The notes below the pieces were generated by a model. It made no database searches, had not been told where the DNA came from, and saw only the letters and a list, made by a program, of their open reading frames with translations. A stretch of 41,781 nt of DNA from an uncultured Mucilaginibacter sp. (GTDB taxonomy: Bacteria; Bacteroidota; Bacteroidia; Sphingobacteriales; Sphingobacteriaceae): the NCBI GenBank assembly GCA_903864275.1, contig CAIPFE010000001.1, positions 1 through 41,781 of the forward strand. The letters run 5' to 3'. Of this stretch, positions 26,535 through 34,334 are shown one piece after another. How positions within the stretch are numbered: position 1 is the stretch's first letter; each line of letters opens with the position of its first letter. A program made the translations under genes and the position numbers.

Positions 26535-27338
26535 TTATAACCCTAACTGACTGGATGAAATTGTTTCGATTCCGACCTGTACATGAGTTCCACGGTCGCT
26601 ATTCGGGGCATTGAGGGTCGTTTGGGTATGCGGCAAAATGCCAACGAAATTTATTTCTTCGTATTTGTACAATCCGCCAGCCTGCTTCAAATAGGCAGCA
26701 CGCACCTTAACAGCGTCCATGGTATAATCCGTATTGTTGTTTACCGTTATTTTCAAATTGGTAATGCTTCCTATCAGCCGATAATTGTAAGTGCAATTTG
26801 CAGTTACATACAGCCTGATCCTGTTCCGAACCGCCGTTTTTGCCGCTTCTACAGCAGCATTTGCTGAATCAAGCTTTTTTTGATTAATATGTGCGGTGTT
26901 CGCTGAATCAAGCCTTTCTTGATTAATCCGAGCGTTTTCTTCATCACGCTGTTGTGCTCGGTTAGTCAATAAAATAGCAATTACAATTATTAGAATAATA
27001 GCGATTGCAATAGAAGCCTTAAGTATTATAGTACGTCTCTTTCTTTTTATTAGTTTCTCCGGAGGTAACGTGGTAGTTGAAGGAGATGCTATTGTTGAGT
27101 TGGAAGGAATGAAGTTCGACGCAGCAGACTTAATGCGATCAAGTATTATTGTGCCGGGGCTGTTTTCATAGTCACTAACTAATTCTCCCGGTAACTTAAT
27201 GAGGCCGTTTGATAGCTTTACAGAATAATCGAACGTTTCTGTTATTACACTTTTTTCGTAGCTACCGATTGAATGGTTGTATTTTCGTAACTCGTCCAAT
27301 AAAGGCATTATAATGTGCTTTTTTTCGTCTAATGTCAT
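26535..27338 (-). CDS. Hypothetical single-pass membrane protein with duplicated coiled-coil
   Basis: 267 residues. A soluble N-terminal part (about 1-100) precedes a transmembrane helix (105-125, rich in I/L/A) set off by KRKRR on the inside. Next come a charged coiled coil (about 128-172) containing a 13-residue direct repeat (INQERLDSANTAH, then INQKKLDSANAAV; also visible in the DNA near 26861-26927), and a beta-rich C-terminal domain that should lie in the periplasm. The N-terminal part is probably cytosolic. No family recognised. A TTG and TACTTTTA pair 17 nt apart lies upstream on the minus strand. Confidence 0.75.
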   Translation of the reverse strand: MTLDEKKHIIMPLLDELRKYNHSIGSYEKSVITETFDYSVKLSNGLIKLPGELVSDYENSPGTIILDRIKSAASNFIPSNSTIASPSTTTLPPEKLIKRKRRTIILKASIAIAIILIIVIAILLTNRAQQRDEENARINQERLDSANTAHINQKKLDSANAAVEAAKTAVRNRIRLYVTANCTYNYRLIGSITNLKITVNNNTDYTMDAVKVRAAYLKQAGGLYKYEEINFVGILPHTQTTLNAPNSDRGTHVQVGIETISSSQLGL

Positions 27339-27549
27339 GGCAATAAGTGATTTGGTAAAGTAAAAGTAACAATTAAATCAAGAATCAATGGGATAAGAAT
27401 GAACCTCTTTCACAATCTCCAAACCTATAACCCCCGAAAACATAAAACAATTTTGCAACGCTGGTAATTGAATGAGAGACAAATCGATCGTTCAATTGTA
27501 GTAGTAATTTAATATTTTGACAATTAACCTGGCTTAACGTCGTTCGGGG

Positions 27550-27579
27550 TTGAGCTGCAGGAAAATCTTTTTAACTTTG
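27550..27579 (+). promoter_or_regulatory. Consensus Bacteroidota promoter of the PNPOx-like gene
   Basis: TTG at 27550-27552, 19 nt, then TAACTTTG at 27572-27579, an exact TAnnTTTG. Initiation near 27586 gives a leader of about 20 nt before the ATG at 27606. It is the best promoter match in the window. Confidence 0.8.
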
Positions 27580-27605
27580 ATCATAAGCAATTTTAGAAAT
27601 TGACT

Positions 27606-28163
27606 ATGGGAAAGTTTTATAATGAAATACTTGATCAGCATAGGGCATTTATAGAAAAGCAGCGCATGTTTTTTGTCGCCTCGGCGCCGCTGAGCGGGGA
27701 GGGGCACGTTAACCTTTCGCCCAAAGGCATGGATTGTTTCCGGGTATTTTCAAACAACCGGGTGGCATATATGGATATTGTCGGCAGCGGTAACGAAACG
27801 TCGGCGCATATTTTAGAAAACGGCCGGATCACTTTTATGTTTTGTGCTTTTGAAGGGCCGCCTCTTATTTTGCGTTTATATGGCAAAGGCTATACAGTAA
27901 TACCCGGTGATATCGAATGGGAAACGCTGGCGCCTCATTTTAAACTGGTGATGTCTACCCGGCAAATTATTGTGGCAGATATCGATATGGTGCAAACATC
28001 CTGCGGTTTTAGTGTTCCCTTTTACACTTACACCGGCGAACGCGACCACGCTGAAAAATGGGCGGCAAATAAAGGTGTCGAAGGTCTGGAGTTGTATAAA
28101 GCCGAAAAGAACCTGGTTAGTATTGATGGTTTGCCCACCGCGCTTTTTGATAGCGTTGATTAG
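27606..28163 (+). CDS. Pyridoxamine 5'-phosphate oxidase family protein
   Basis: 185 residues from the ATG at 27606; a TTG two codons earlier is less likely. It has a split-barrel flavin-binding fold: FFVASAPLSGEGHVNLSPKG, then VAYMDIVGSGNETSAHI, then ITFMFCAFEGPPLILRLYGKG. This matches the uncharacterised PNPOx-like group that binds FMN or F420-like cofactors, rather than true PdxH. A perfect promoter precedes it and it has no operon partner. Cytosolic; substrate unknown. Confidence 0.9.
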   Translation: MGKFYNEILDQHRAFIEKQRMFFVASAPLSGEGHVNLSPKGMDCFRVFSNNRVAYMDIVGSGNETSAHILENGRITFMFCAFEGPPLILRLYGKGYTVIPGDIEWETLAPHFKLVMSTRQIIVADIDMVQTSCGFSVPFYTYTGERDHAEKWAANKGVEGLELYKAEKNLVSIDGLPTALFDSVD

Positions 28164-28243
28164 GTTGTATAAGTTGATTGAGTCGGATTAAGTTAAGCCT
28201 ATCTATAACCAATATTGCAATAACTACGACCCTTACGACCAGC

Positions 28244-29005
28244 TTAAACGCTAAACCCGCCCATTCCTTTCCCTGTCATCCGGATAAACCCTTCACCGGC
28301 TTTAACGCCTAATTCCCTGCCCCTGAAATCTTCCATGGAGGCGTGCCCGCAGCCGTAAATACCCGGAGGGTCCTGGCTGGTATGGCAATACACCGCTTTT
28401 CTTTTTTGCTCCTGCGTATCGGTAATATCTACAAAATCAGTTGGCCGGAAACCCATGGTTTGTTCGCCGGCGCACACTTCAAAAAAGTACAGCGAGAACT
28501 TAGTTTCTGATCGCACCCATATTTGTATGGTTAGTAAGCTGGCACATTGGTGGTCTTTATGCGAATCGATAGGCCAGTGGGTGAAAACTATATCGGGCTT
28601 TTCGACGGCGACCAAATTTTGGAGGTGCTTTAGCGTTTCGTTGCTCACAACGGTATCGCCATCAATTTGCCCTGCAAAAACCGGTTTGGTATTCAATACT
28701 TTGCAGGCGTTTATGGCTTCCTGCTTACGAATACGTGCCGCGTCATCATGGCTGGTGCCGGGTATACCAGCTTCGCCGGTAGTTAAATAAATGATAGTTA
28801 CTTCGTGGCCCATATTCACGAGCTTTGCCAATGTGCCGCCGCAGCCGCTTTCCGGGTCATCCGGGTGGCCGCCTACGCAAACAATTTTTTTCTTTTCCGA
28901 TTGTGAAGCCGGGCTGGCATTCAGCAGCGTTGGCAAGCTTAGCAAGCCTAAACCTGCGGCGGAATTTTTAACAAAAGCTCTGCGGGAATTAAATGTGGAA
29001 CTCAT
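28244..29005 (-). CDS. Tat-exported PIG-L family deacetylase
   Basis: 253 residues. The N-terminus carries a twin-arginine signal (SRRAFVKNSAAG, residues 7-18, then a hydrophobic stretch ending near LLNAS). The zinc site of the LmbE/PIG-L family is visible: HPDD at 47-50 and DSHKDH at 147-152. Family members remove acetyl from N-acetylglucosamine-type substrates. Export by Tat suggests a folded metalloprotein acting in the periplasm on a sugar conjugate (inference). It is convergent with the PNPOx-like gene; purU lies 75 bp upstream on the same strand. Confidence 0.92.
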   Translation of the reverse strand: MSSTFNSRRAFVKNSAAGLGLLSLPTLLNASPASQSEKKKIVCVGGHPDDPESGCGGTLAKLVNMGHEVTIIYLTTGEAGIPGTSHDDAARIRKQEAINACKVLNTKPVFAGQIDGDTVVSNETLKHLQNLVAVEKPDIVFTHWPIDSHKDHQCASLLTIQIWVRSETKFSLYFFEVCAGEQTMGFRPTDFVDITDTQEQKRKAVYCHTSQDPPGIYGCGHASMEDFRGRELGVKAGEGFIRMTGKGMGGFSV

Positions 29006-29080
29006 TAGTGAAATATTGGATTAATCAAATAAATAGCTGAAACTACAAAACTAATCTCTAATCTCCAGCCTCTAATCACT

Positions 29081-29908
29081 TTACTCAAACACTACCGTCT
29101 TATTTTTAAACACAAACACCCTGTCTTCAAAAACCAGTTTCAGGGCCGAGGCCAGCACCGCTGTCTCAATTTCTTTACCAGCTTTTACCATATCCGAAGC
29201 GGTGTACGAGTGGTTTACAGAAATGATCTGCTGCGCTATGATAGGGCCTTCATCCAGTTCGCTGGATACAAAATGTGCCGTGGCGCCAATAAGTTTAACA
29301 CCGCGTTCAAACGCTTGCTTATATGGATTGGCCCCAATAAAAGCAGGAAGAAACGAATGGTGGATGTTGATGATCCGCATAGGGAATTTTGCTACCAAAC
29401 CTGGCGATAGAATGCGCATAAATTTGGCTAATACAATATAGTCAGGTTCATATCGCTCGATAATCGTCGTGATCTTTTCTTCAAATACTTCTTTGCCTAT
29501 TTGCTCATGCGAAACGGCAAAAAAAGGCATATCAAAACGTTTGCAGATATCTTCCAGTATAGTATGATTCCCAATTACCGCTAATACTTTGGCGCCAAGC
29601 GTTCCGTAATAATTGCGGATCAGTATGTCGGCAAGGCAATGGTACTCTTTGGTTACCATCACCACCACCTTTTTTTCGGGCAGCGGGTTGATACCAATGG
29701 CAGCATTGGCAGGAAGGACATTGCGCAACTTTTCTTCCAGCTGGTCGCCATCGCCGCCATAAGTTATTTCTAAACGCATAAAAAACCGGTTCTGCGCCTG
29801 GTCAACATGTTCCCGCATTGAAACGATGTTAAGCTGCTCCTTTGCCATAACCTTTGTTATGGAAGCTACCAGGCCCACCTGGTCGGTACACTGAATCACG
29901 ATGATCAT
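29081..29908 (-). CDS. purU: Formyltetrahydrofolate deformylase
   Basis: A 275-residue cytosolic enzyme that hydrolyses 10-formyl-THF to THF and formate, balancing one-carbon pools and feeding purine synthesis. An N-terminal ACT domain (about 1-80, start MIIVIQCTDQVGLVASI) is followed by a formyltransferase-fold domain. The catalytic triad positions are N181, H183 and D219 in IINIHHSFLPAF and SELDEGPII. Length is standard. TATCTTCG on the minus strand (29921-29914) lies so close to the start that the mRNA would be nearly leaderless. Confidence 0.95.
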   Translation of the reverse strand: MIIVIQCTDQVGLVASITKVMAKEQLNIVSMREHVDQAQNRFFMRLEITYGGDGDQLEEKLRNVLPANAAIGINPLPEKKVVVMVTKEYHCLADILIRNYYGTLGAKVLAVIGNHTILEDICKRFDMPFFAVSHEQIGKEVFEEKITTIIERYEPDYIVLAKFMRILSPGLVAKFPMRIINIHHSFLPAFIGANPYKQAFERGVKLIGATAHFVSSELDEGPIIAQQIISVNHSYTASDMVKAGKEIETAVLASALKLVFEDRVFVFKNKTVVFE

Positions 29909-29921
29909 AATTGCGAAGATA

Positions 29922-30051
29922 GTTGTAGCAAGTTAAAAAAGTTGTAATAAGTTGCAGAAGTTAAAAAGGTTGTAATAAGTTGTGAAAAGTTAAAAGCGTT
30001 GAAAATGTTGTAGAAGTTAAAGTGGTTAAAAACCTTTACAACCCTTACAAC
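29922..30051. repeat. AGTTGTAATA/AGTTAAAA word array
   Basis: About 130 bp of degenerate repeats of GTTGTAATAAGTTGCAGAAG and GTTAAAAAG on the top strand, ending in an inverted piece CTTTACAACCCTTACAAC. It fills most of the divergent gap between purU and the Pmp3-type gene; the remainder holds a CCGGTAACCGG palindrome at 30070-30080 and no clear promoter. Confidence 0.8.
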
Positions 30052-30117
30052 ATAATCTGTAACAAAAATCCGGTAACCGGCGTCAAATAAAAAATGACGG
30101 AAACCCCCTAACGAAAT

Positions 30118-30321
30118 ATGATCATGCGCTATTTTTTATGTTTTATATGCCCGCCTTTGGCGATATTTACTACCGGTAAAATGGGCTCATTTGTATTGAA
30201 TATCATTTTAACGTTGTTTTTCTGGGTGCCGGGCATTATACATGCCATATTGGTTGTGAACAAATTTTATGAAGACAGGCGCTACCGGAAACTCATATCC
30301 GCAGCCAGGAGAAGGTACTAA
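30118..30321 (+). CDS. YqaE/Pmp3 family membrane protein
   Basis: 67 residues with two transmembrane helices (about 4-20 and 28-49) joined by a short loop, and a basic tail (YRKLISAARRRY). The segments FICPPLAIF and NIILTLFFWVPGIIHAILVV are the Pmp3/YqaE signature. Such small hydrophobic proteins are linked to salt and stress tolerance and membrane potential. A second ATG two codons on (30124) is also possible. Inner membrane. Confidence 0.9.
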   Translation: MIMRYFLCFICPPLAIFTTGKMGSFVLNIILTLFFWVPGIIHAILVVNKFYEDRRYRKLISAARRRY

Positions 30322-30445
30322 TTCTTCCCTTTTTACAAACAATAAAGAAATAATATTAACAATTAAGTACGAATTGGCGCCTGATGCCCAATAATTTCTT
30401 ATTTTCACCCTGATTAAAACTGGAATTTTCCAACAAGGGCGATAC

Positions 30446-31648
30446 ATGTACTTCAATAAATTTTTGGCGGGGCTTTTGTTCATATTACTGTTAAACTTTA
30501 ATGGTATTATACTTTTTGCCCAGGCTAATAAAGAAAGCCTCTTAGTCAAATGGCAGCAGGCCCGGTCTGAAAAAGGATATCGGGCTGATACCGGCAACGT
30601 GCTACTGCTCAATCAGCTTTCAGAGCAATACTTATATAACCACACCGACAGCGCCCTATATTTTGCGAAGCAGGCGTTACAATTAGCTGAATTTCAAAAA
30701 TTTGTTTTGGGACAGGCTATGTCATGGAATAGTATAGGCAAAGGTTATTATGTTCAGGGAGATTACACTACATCGCTGGATGCTTCGGCAAAACTGATGA
30801 AGATCAGTCGCCGGATAAATTACGAGTCCGGGATAGGGGAGGCATACCAGATCATTGCCCTTACTTATCTTGCGCAGGACAAAAATGACAACGCAATAGC
30901 CGATTTCACAAGGGCTCTTGAAATATTCACGCGTTTAAACGACCAGGCAAAAGCAGGCAAGGTTTATTTTGATATAGGTATATGCTATGACGAAAGCGGC
31001 CGGTCTGAACGGGCTTTTTATTATTTAAGTAAAGCCGTTGAAATTGCAAATGCCATCGGCGATAAGGAACTGCTTTCAATGACTCTGAACCGAACAGGGG
31101 AAACATACTTTCATCTAAAAAACTATAAAAAAGCGTTGGCCTATTACCAACAGGTAATTGCATCGAAATTTACGAACAATTGGGAAAAGGATTTTGCCTA
31201 TTCGGGCGTAGCACAAACCTATTTTGAGCTTGGCGAATTTGATAAAGCAATCACCAATGCACAAAAAAGTTTGATTCTCTCGAAGAAAGTTAATTCAGCA
31301 TCGGATGCTTTAAGGGCCCTGAAAATCCTTTCAGATAGTTATGCTGCCGTAAAAGATTATAAACATGCTTACAGCTATCAAACCTGGTTAAAAAAATCAA
31401 ACGACAGCATTTTTAATAAAGAAAAAGAGAATGAGATAAATTATCTCCACTTAAAACGACAACAGGCGGATAATATAAGGCTTGAAAACGAAATTAAAGC
31501 TAAAGAGCAGGCAATAGCCTTCAGCAGCCGGCTTTTATTTTTCAGAAACCTGGTAGCATTGGGCACTGTTATTTTTTTTTATCATCATTATCAGGAACAG
31601 CCGCCGGACAACAGCGTTAAACAAGCTTTTGAAGCAACAAAACAATGA
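30446..31648 (+). CDS. TPR sensor part of a histidine kinase, frameshifted at its membrane helix
   Basis: 400 residues in this frame. A signal peptide (about 1-27) leads into five or six TPR repeats (e.g. AMSWNSIGKGYYVQGDYTTS, KVYFDIGICYDESGRSERA) and a charged helix that runs into a transmembrane segment beginning NLVALGTVIFF. At a run of nine T's (31572-31580) the frame goes wrong and yields an unrelated tail ending at 31648. Removing one T joins this part to the kinase part below, with a complete hydrophobic segment IFFIIII followed by RNSRRTTALNKLLKQQN. The gene is therefore one TPR histidine kinase, broken, phase-variable, slippage-dependent, or hit by a sequencing error. Confidence 0.85.
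   Translation: MYFNKFLAGLLFILLLNFNGIILFAQANKESLLVKWQQARSEKGYRADTGNVLLLNQLSEQYLYNHTDSALYFAKQALQLAEFQKFVLGQAMSWNSIGKGYYVQGDYTTSLDASAKLMKISRRINYESGIGEAYQIIALTYLAQDKNDNAIADFTRALEIFTRLNDQAKAGKVYFDIGICYDESGRSERAFYYLSKAVEIANAIGDKELLSMTLNRTGETYFHLKNYKKALAYYQQVIASKFTNNWEKDFAYSGVAQTYFELGEFDKAITNAQKSLILSKKVNSASDALRALKILSDSYAAVKDYKHAYSYQTWLKKSNDSIFNKEKENEINYLHLKRQQADNIRLENEIKAKEQAIAFSSRLLFFRNLVALGTVIFFYHHYQEQPPDNSVKQAFEATKQ
31572..31580 (+). other. T9 homopolymer at the frameshift of the TPR histidine kinase
   Basis: Nine T's lie inside the codons of the predicted membrane helix. With T8, the sensor and kinase ORFs form one continuous reading frame from 30446 to 32384. Runs of this length are prone to replication slippage, transcriptional slippage and base-calling error. 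Confidence 0.85.
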
Positions 31649-32384
31649 CATCGAACAGCAAAAGGAAGAAATTTCGAGCCAAAACGAGGCATTGGATAAA
31701 TTGAATAATACCAAAGACCAGCTATTTTCAGTGATCAGCCACGATCTGCGCAGCCCTTTTACTGCAATTTTGCAGACGCTTGACCTCATCCGTTCGGGCG
31801 ATATCCCTGCCGAACAGGAGCCGGTTGTATTGGAGAATTTTTATCAGCAGGTAAACCTGGTTGGGTTAATGGTGAATAATTTATTGTTTTGGGCAAACAG
31901 CCAGCAATCGGGTATCAAAAGTAATTTAATTACACTTGATCTTACCGCTGCGGTTAATGAAATAATATCAGTATCAAGTTTCCTCGCAAAACATAAAAAC
32001 ATAAATCTTCACCACCATTACGATGGCGGTAAACTGGTGCTTGCCGATTTGGACCATGTGAAAATAATTGTTCAGAACCTGGTGGGGAATGCCATAAAGT
32101 TTACGCCTGCCGGGGGTAATATTGAAGTATATTACACAGAAGATGAAAACTACCATATAGTTCACGTAAAGGACAACGGGGTCGGCATTTCTCCCGAAAA
32201 AATGGCTAAGCTTTTCAAAGTAACCGGGCGCGAGATATCTGCCTACGGCACTAACAAGGAAGGCGGCGCAGGCATAGGACTTGCCTTAATAAAACAATTT
32301 ATCGACGCCAACGACGGCAGGCTCGAAGTACAAAGCGCACCGGGAAGCGGGTCGGAATTTTCCGTCTGGTTTAAAAAAGCATAA
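31629..32384 (+). CDS. Histidine kinase part (HisKA-HATPase) of the split TPR sensor kinase
   Basis: About 250 residues in this frame, although the true coding sequence probably enters it near 31581; the TTG at 31629 is not a convincing start. A coiled coil (IEQQKEEISSQNEALDKLNNTKDQLF) precedes the phospho-acceptor H-box VISHDLRSPF, then N-box LVGNAIKFTP, G1 VKDNGVGIS and G2 GAGIGLALIKQF, so all kinase motifs are intact. No response-regulator domain follows. The nearest regulator in the window is the sigma-54 type at 34335. Eleven bp separate it from the cupin gene, which is probably in the same operon. Confidence 0.88.
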   Translation: MKQQNNDIEQQKEEISSQNEALDKLNNTKDQLFSVISHDLRSPFTAILQTLDLIRSGDIPAEQEPVVLENFYQQVNLVGLMVNNLLFWANSQQSGIKSNLITLDLTAAVNEIISVSSFLAKHKNINLHHHYDGGKLVLADLDHVKIIVQNLVGNAIKFTPAGGNIEVYYTEDENYHIVHVKDNGVGISPEKMAKLFKVTGREISAYGTNKEGGAGIGLALIKQFIDANDGRLEVQSAPGSGSEFSVWFKKA

Positions 32385-32395
32385 ATTTTATTTAG

Positions 32396-32755
32396 ATGGA
32401 TTTTGAGCATATCCCTTTCCAAACCATAAACTGGGAAAGCATTCCCAAAACAGAGCATCCCGGCACAACCGGGACTGCATTCTGGCAGACCCTGCAATTT
32501 AAAGGCTTAAGGGTAAGGGTTGTTGAATACAGCAAAGGTTATTTAGCCGATCACTGGTGCCAGAAAGGCCATATTGTTTATTGCCTCGAAGGCGGCTTTA
32601 CAACTGAACTACAAAACGGCGAAAGCTTTTATCTTACCAAAGGCATGAGCTATATAGTTTCGGATGAATTGAGCTCCCATCGCTCGATAACAAAAGATGG
32701 TGTTAAGCTACTGATCGTCGACGGGGATTTTTTAAAGGTCCGGGATGGTTTATAG
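32396..32755 (+). CDS. Small cupin-fold protein
   Basis: 119 residues forming a single cupin barrel. The metal-motif region reads D52-H53-W54-C55 and H59 (YLADHWCQKGHIVYCLEGG), followed by a second strand pair near GMSYIVSDELSSHRS. It resembles a group annotated as DHCW-motif cupins, whose function is unknown. It directly follows the histidine kinase and could be co-transcribed. Cytosolic. Confidence 0.82.
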   Translation: MDFEHIPFQTINWESIPKTEHPGTTGTAFWQTLQFKGLRVRVVEYSKGYLADHWCQKGHIVYCLEGGFTTELQNGESFYLTKGMSYIVSDELSSHRSITKDGVKLLIVDGDFLKVRDGL

Positions 32756-32759
32756 GATT

Positions 32760-32782
32760 AGTCCGAAAATCCGAAAGTCAGA
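32760..32782. repeat. GTCCGAAA word repeat
   Basis: Three imperfect copies of TCCGAAA right after the cupin stop, the same word as in the array at 14118-14150. The following 150 bp to the next gene shows no clear promoter. Confidence 0.45.
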
Positions 32783-32930
32783 TAGAACTTGCAAAGCCAT
32801 TTTAGCAAAAATAACTTAAGCCATTTAGATCGGTTACCAGGGTTAACTCTTATGACTATTTTTTAATCATAGAAAAGCTTTATATCACTTAATTCTTTTA
32901 AATTTAACAACCAATTTCAATTAAATCTTT

Positions 32931-34262
32931 ATGAGCTCACGCAGGGACTTTTTACAAAAGTCTGCCATCATAGCAGGCGGCAGTATTTTAACATCGGCAA
33001 TCAATAATCAAGCATTTGCCATTTTTAAAGGCCGCGTCGCGCCAAGCGATCAGCTAAATTTAGGCGCCATCGGCATCAATGGCATGGGCTGGGCAGATGT
33101 AACGGCAGCTTTGAAAGTACCGGGCGTAAACCTGGTTGCTATTTGCGACGTGGATAAAAATGTGATGGACAAAAGAATGGCCGACTTTGATAAAATGGGG
33201 CACGACTCAACAAAAGTGAGGCGTTACGACAATTACCAGGCGCTTTTAGACCAAAAAGATATTGATGCAGTTGTAATAGGAACACCTGATCATTGGCATG
33301 CACTGATAATGATGCATGCCTGCGAAGCGGGGAAGGATGTGTATTGCGAGAAACCCGTCGGCAATTCCATTGGCGAGTGTGCCGCCATGGTAAGTGCCCA
33401 GGAGCGTTATAACAGGGTTGTACAGGTGGGCCAATGGCAGCGCAGCCAGCAGCATTTTAAAGATGCCGTTGATTTCGTGCATAGCGGGCAATTGGGTAAT
33501 ATCCGTACAGTTAAAGTTTGGTGCTACCAGGGTTGGATGACACCGGCGCCTGTGGTTGCCGATACCCTGCCGCCGCCGGGCGTTAACTACGCGGCATGGC
33601 TCGGCCCGGCAAAAACGCGGCCCTTTAATTCAAGCCGTTTCCACTTTAATTTCCGGTGGTTTTGGGATTATGCCGGCGGACTCATGACTGATTGGGGCGT
33701 GCACCTGCTTGATTATGGTTTGATCGGGATGAACTCGCCGATCCCTAAAACCGTCTCGGCTTTAGGCGGCAGGTTTGCCTACCCTGATCTATACGAGGAA
33801 ACACCCGATACCTTAACCACACTTTATGAATTTGACGGCTTTAACATGGTATGGGATTCGGCTATGGGAATTGACAACGGCTCGTATAACCGGGACCACG
33901 GCATTGCCTATATCGGCAATAACGGCACCCTTATTTTGGACCGTAACGGGTGGGAAGTGATTGAGGAACGGCAAAGCAAAAGCAAAATAAGCAAGCCATA
34001 CGTGGCTAAATCAGACGATGGTTTGAATAAACATTGGGAGAACTTCGTAAGCGTTGTTAAATCACGGAAACTGGACGACCTTCATTGCCCCGTACAGGCA
34101 GCCGCGCACGTTGCAACCGTAGCCCAGATGGGTAATATATCCTTCCGTAGCGGTAAAAAATTAGAGTGGAATGAAGCTGCTCATGAATTTACTGATAAAG
34201 CTGTTAATAGAGAGTATTTGATGAAGGAGTACCATAACGGGTATAAATTGCCAAAGATTTGA
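32931..34262 (+). CDS. Tat-exported Gfo/Idh/MocA family oxidoreductase
   Basis: 443 residues. The N-terminus SSRRDFLQKSAIIAGGSIL (residues 2-20) is a twin-arginine signal ending near NNQAFA. The NAD(P) domain begins LGAIGINGMGWADV; the catalytic lysine lies in the EKP motif (VYCEKPVGNS), and the C-terminal half is the open-faced beta-sheet domain (FRWFWDYAGGLMTDWGVHLLD). Exported members in Bacteroidota carry their bound nucleotide through Tat and act on sugars or glycosides in the periplasm. Substrate unknown; the GH30 and PIG-L genes nearby fit a glycan role only loosely. Confidence 0.93.
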   Translation: MSSRRDFLQKSAIIAGGSILTSAINNQAFAIFKGRVAPSDQLNLGAIGINGMGWADVTAALKVPGVNLVAICDVDKNVMDKRMADFDKMGHDSTKVRRYDNYQALLDQKDIDAVVIGTPDHWHALIMMHACEAGKDVYCEKPVGNSIGECAAMVSAQERYNRVVQVGQWQRSQQHFKDAVDFVHSGQLGNIRTVKVWCYQGWMTPAPVVADTLPPPGVNYAAWLGPAKTRPFNSSRFHFNFRWFWDYAGGLMTDWGVHLLDYGLIGMNSPIPKTVSALGGRFAYPDLYEETPDTLTTLYEFDGFNMVWDSAMGIDNGSYNRDHGIAYIGNNGTLILDRNGWEVIEERQSKSKISKPYVAKSDDGLNKHWENFVSVVKSRKLDDLHCPVQAAAHVATVAQMGNISFRSGKKLEWNEAAHEFTDKAVNREYLMKEYHNGYKLPKI

Positions 34263-34311
34263 TTCCGAAATAAAAATAAATCCGAAATCGAACATCCGAA
34301 TTCCGAAATCA
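34262..34311. repeat. CCGAAATCGAACATCCGAA word array, left of the regulator
   Basis: Degenerate copies of TCCGAAAT and GAACATCCGAA fill the gap before the sigma-54 regulator. The reverse complement (GATGTTCGATTTCGG) occurs at 36091-36123, so the regulator and the small membrane protein are bracketed by inverted arrays. Confidence 0.7.
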
Positions 34312-34334
34312 AATAATCACTTTTGCAAATAATC

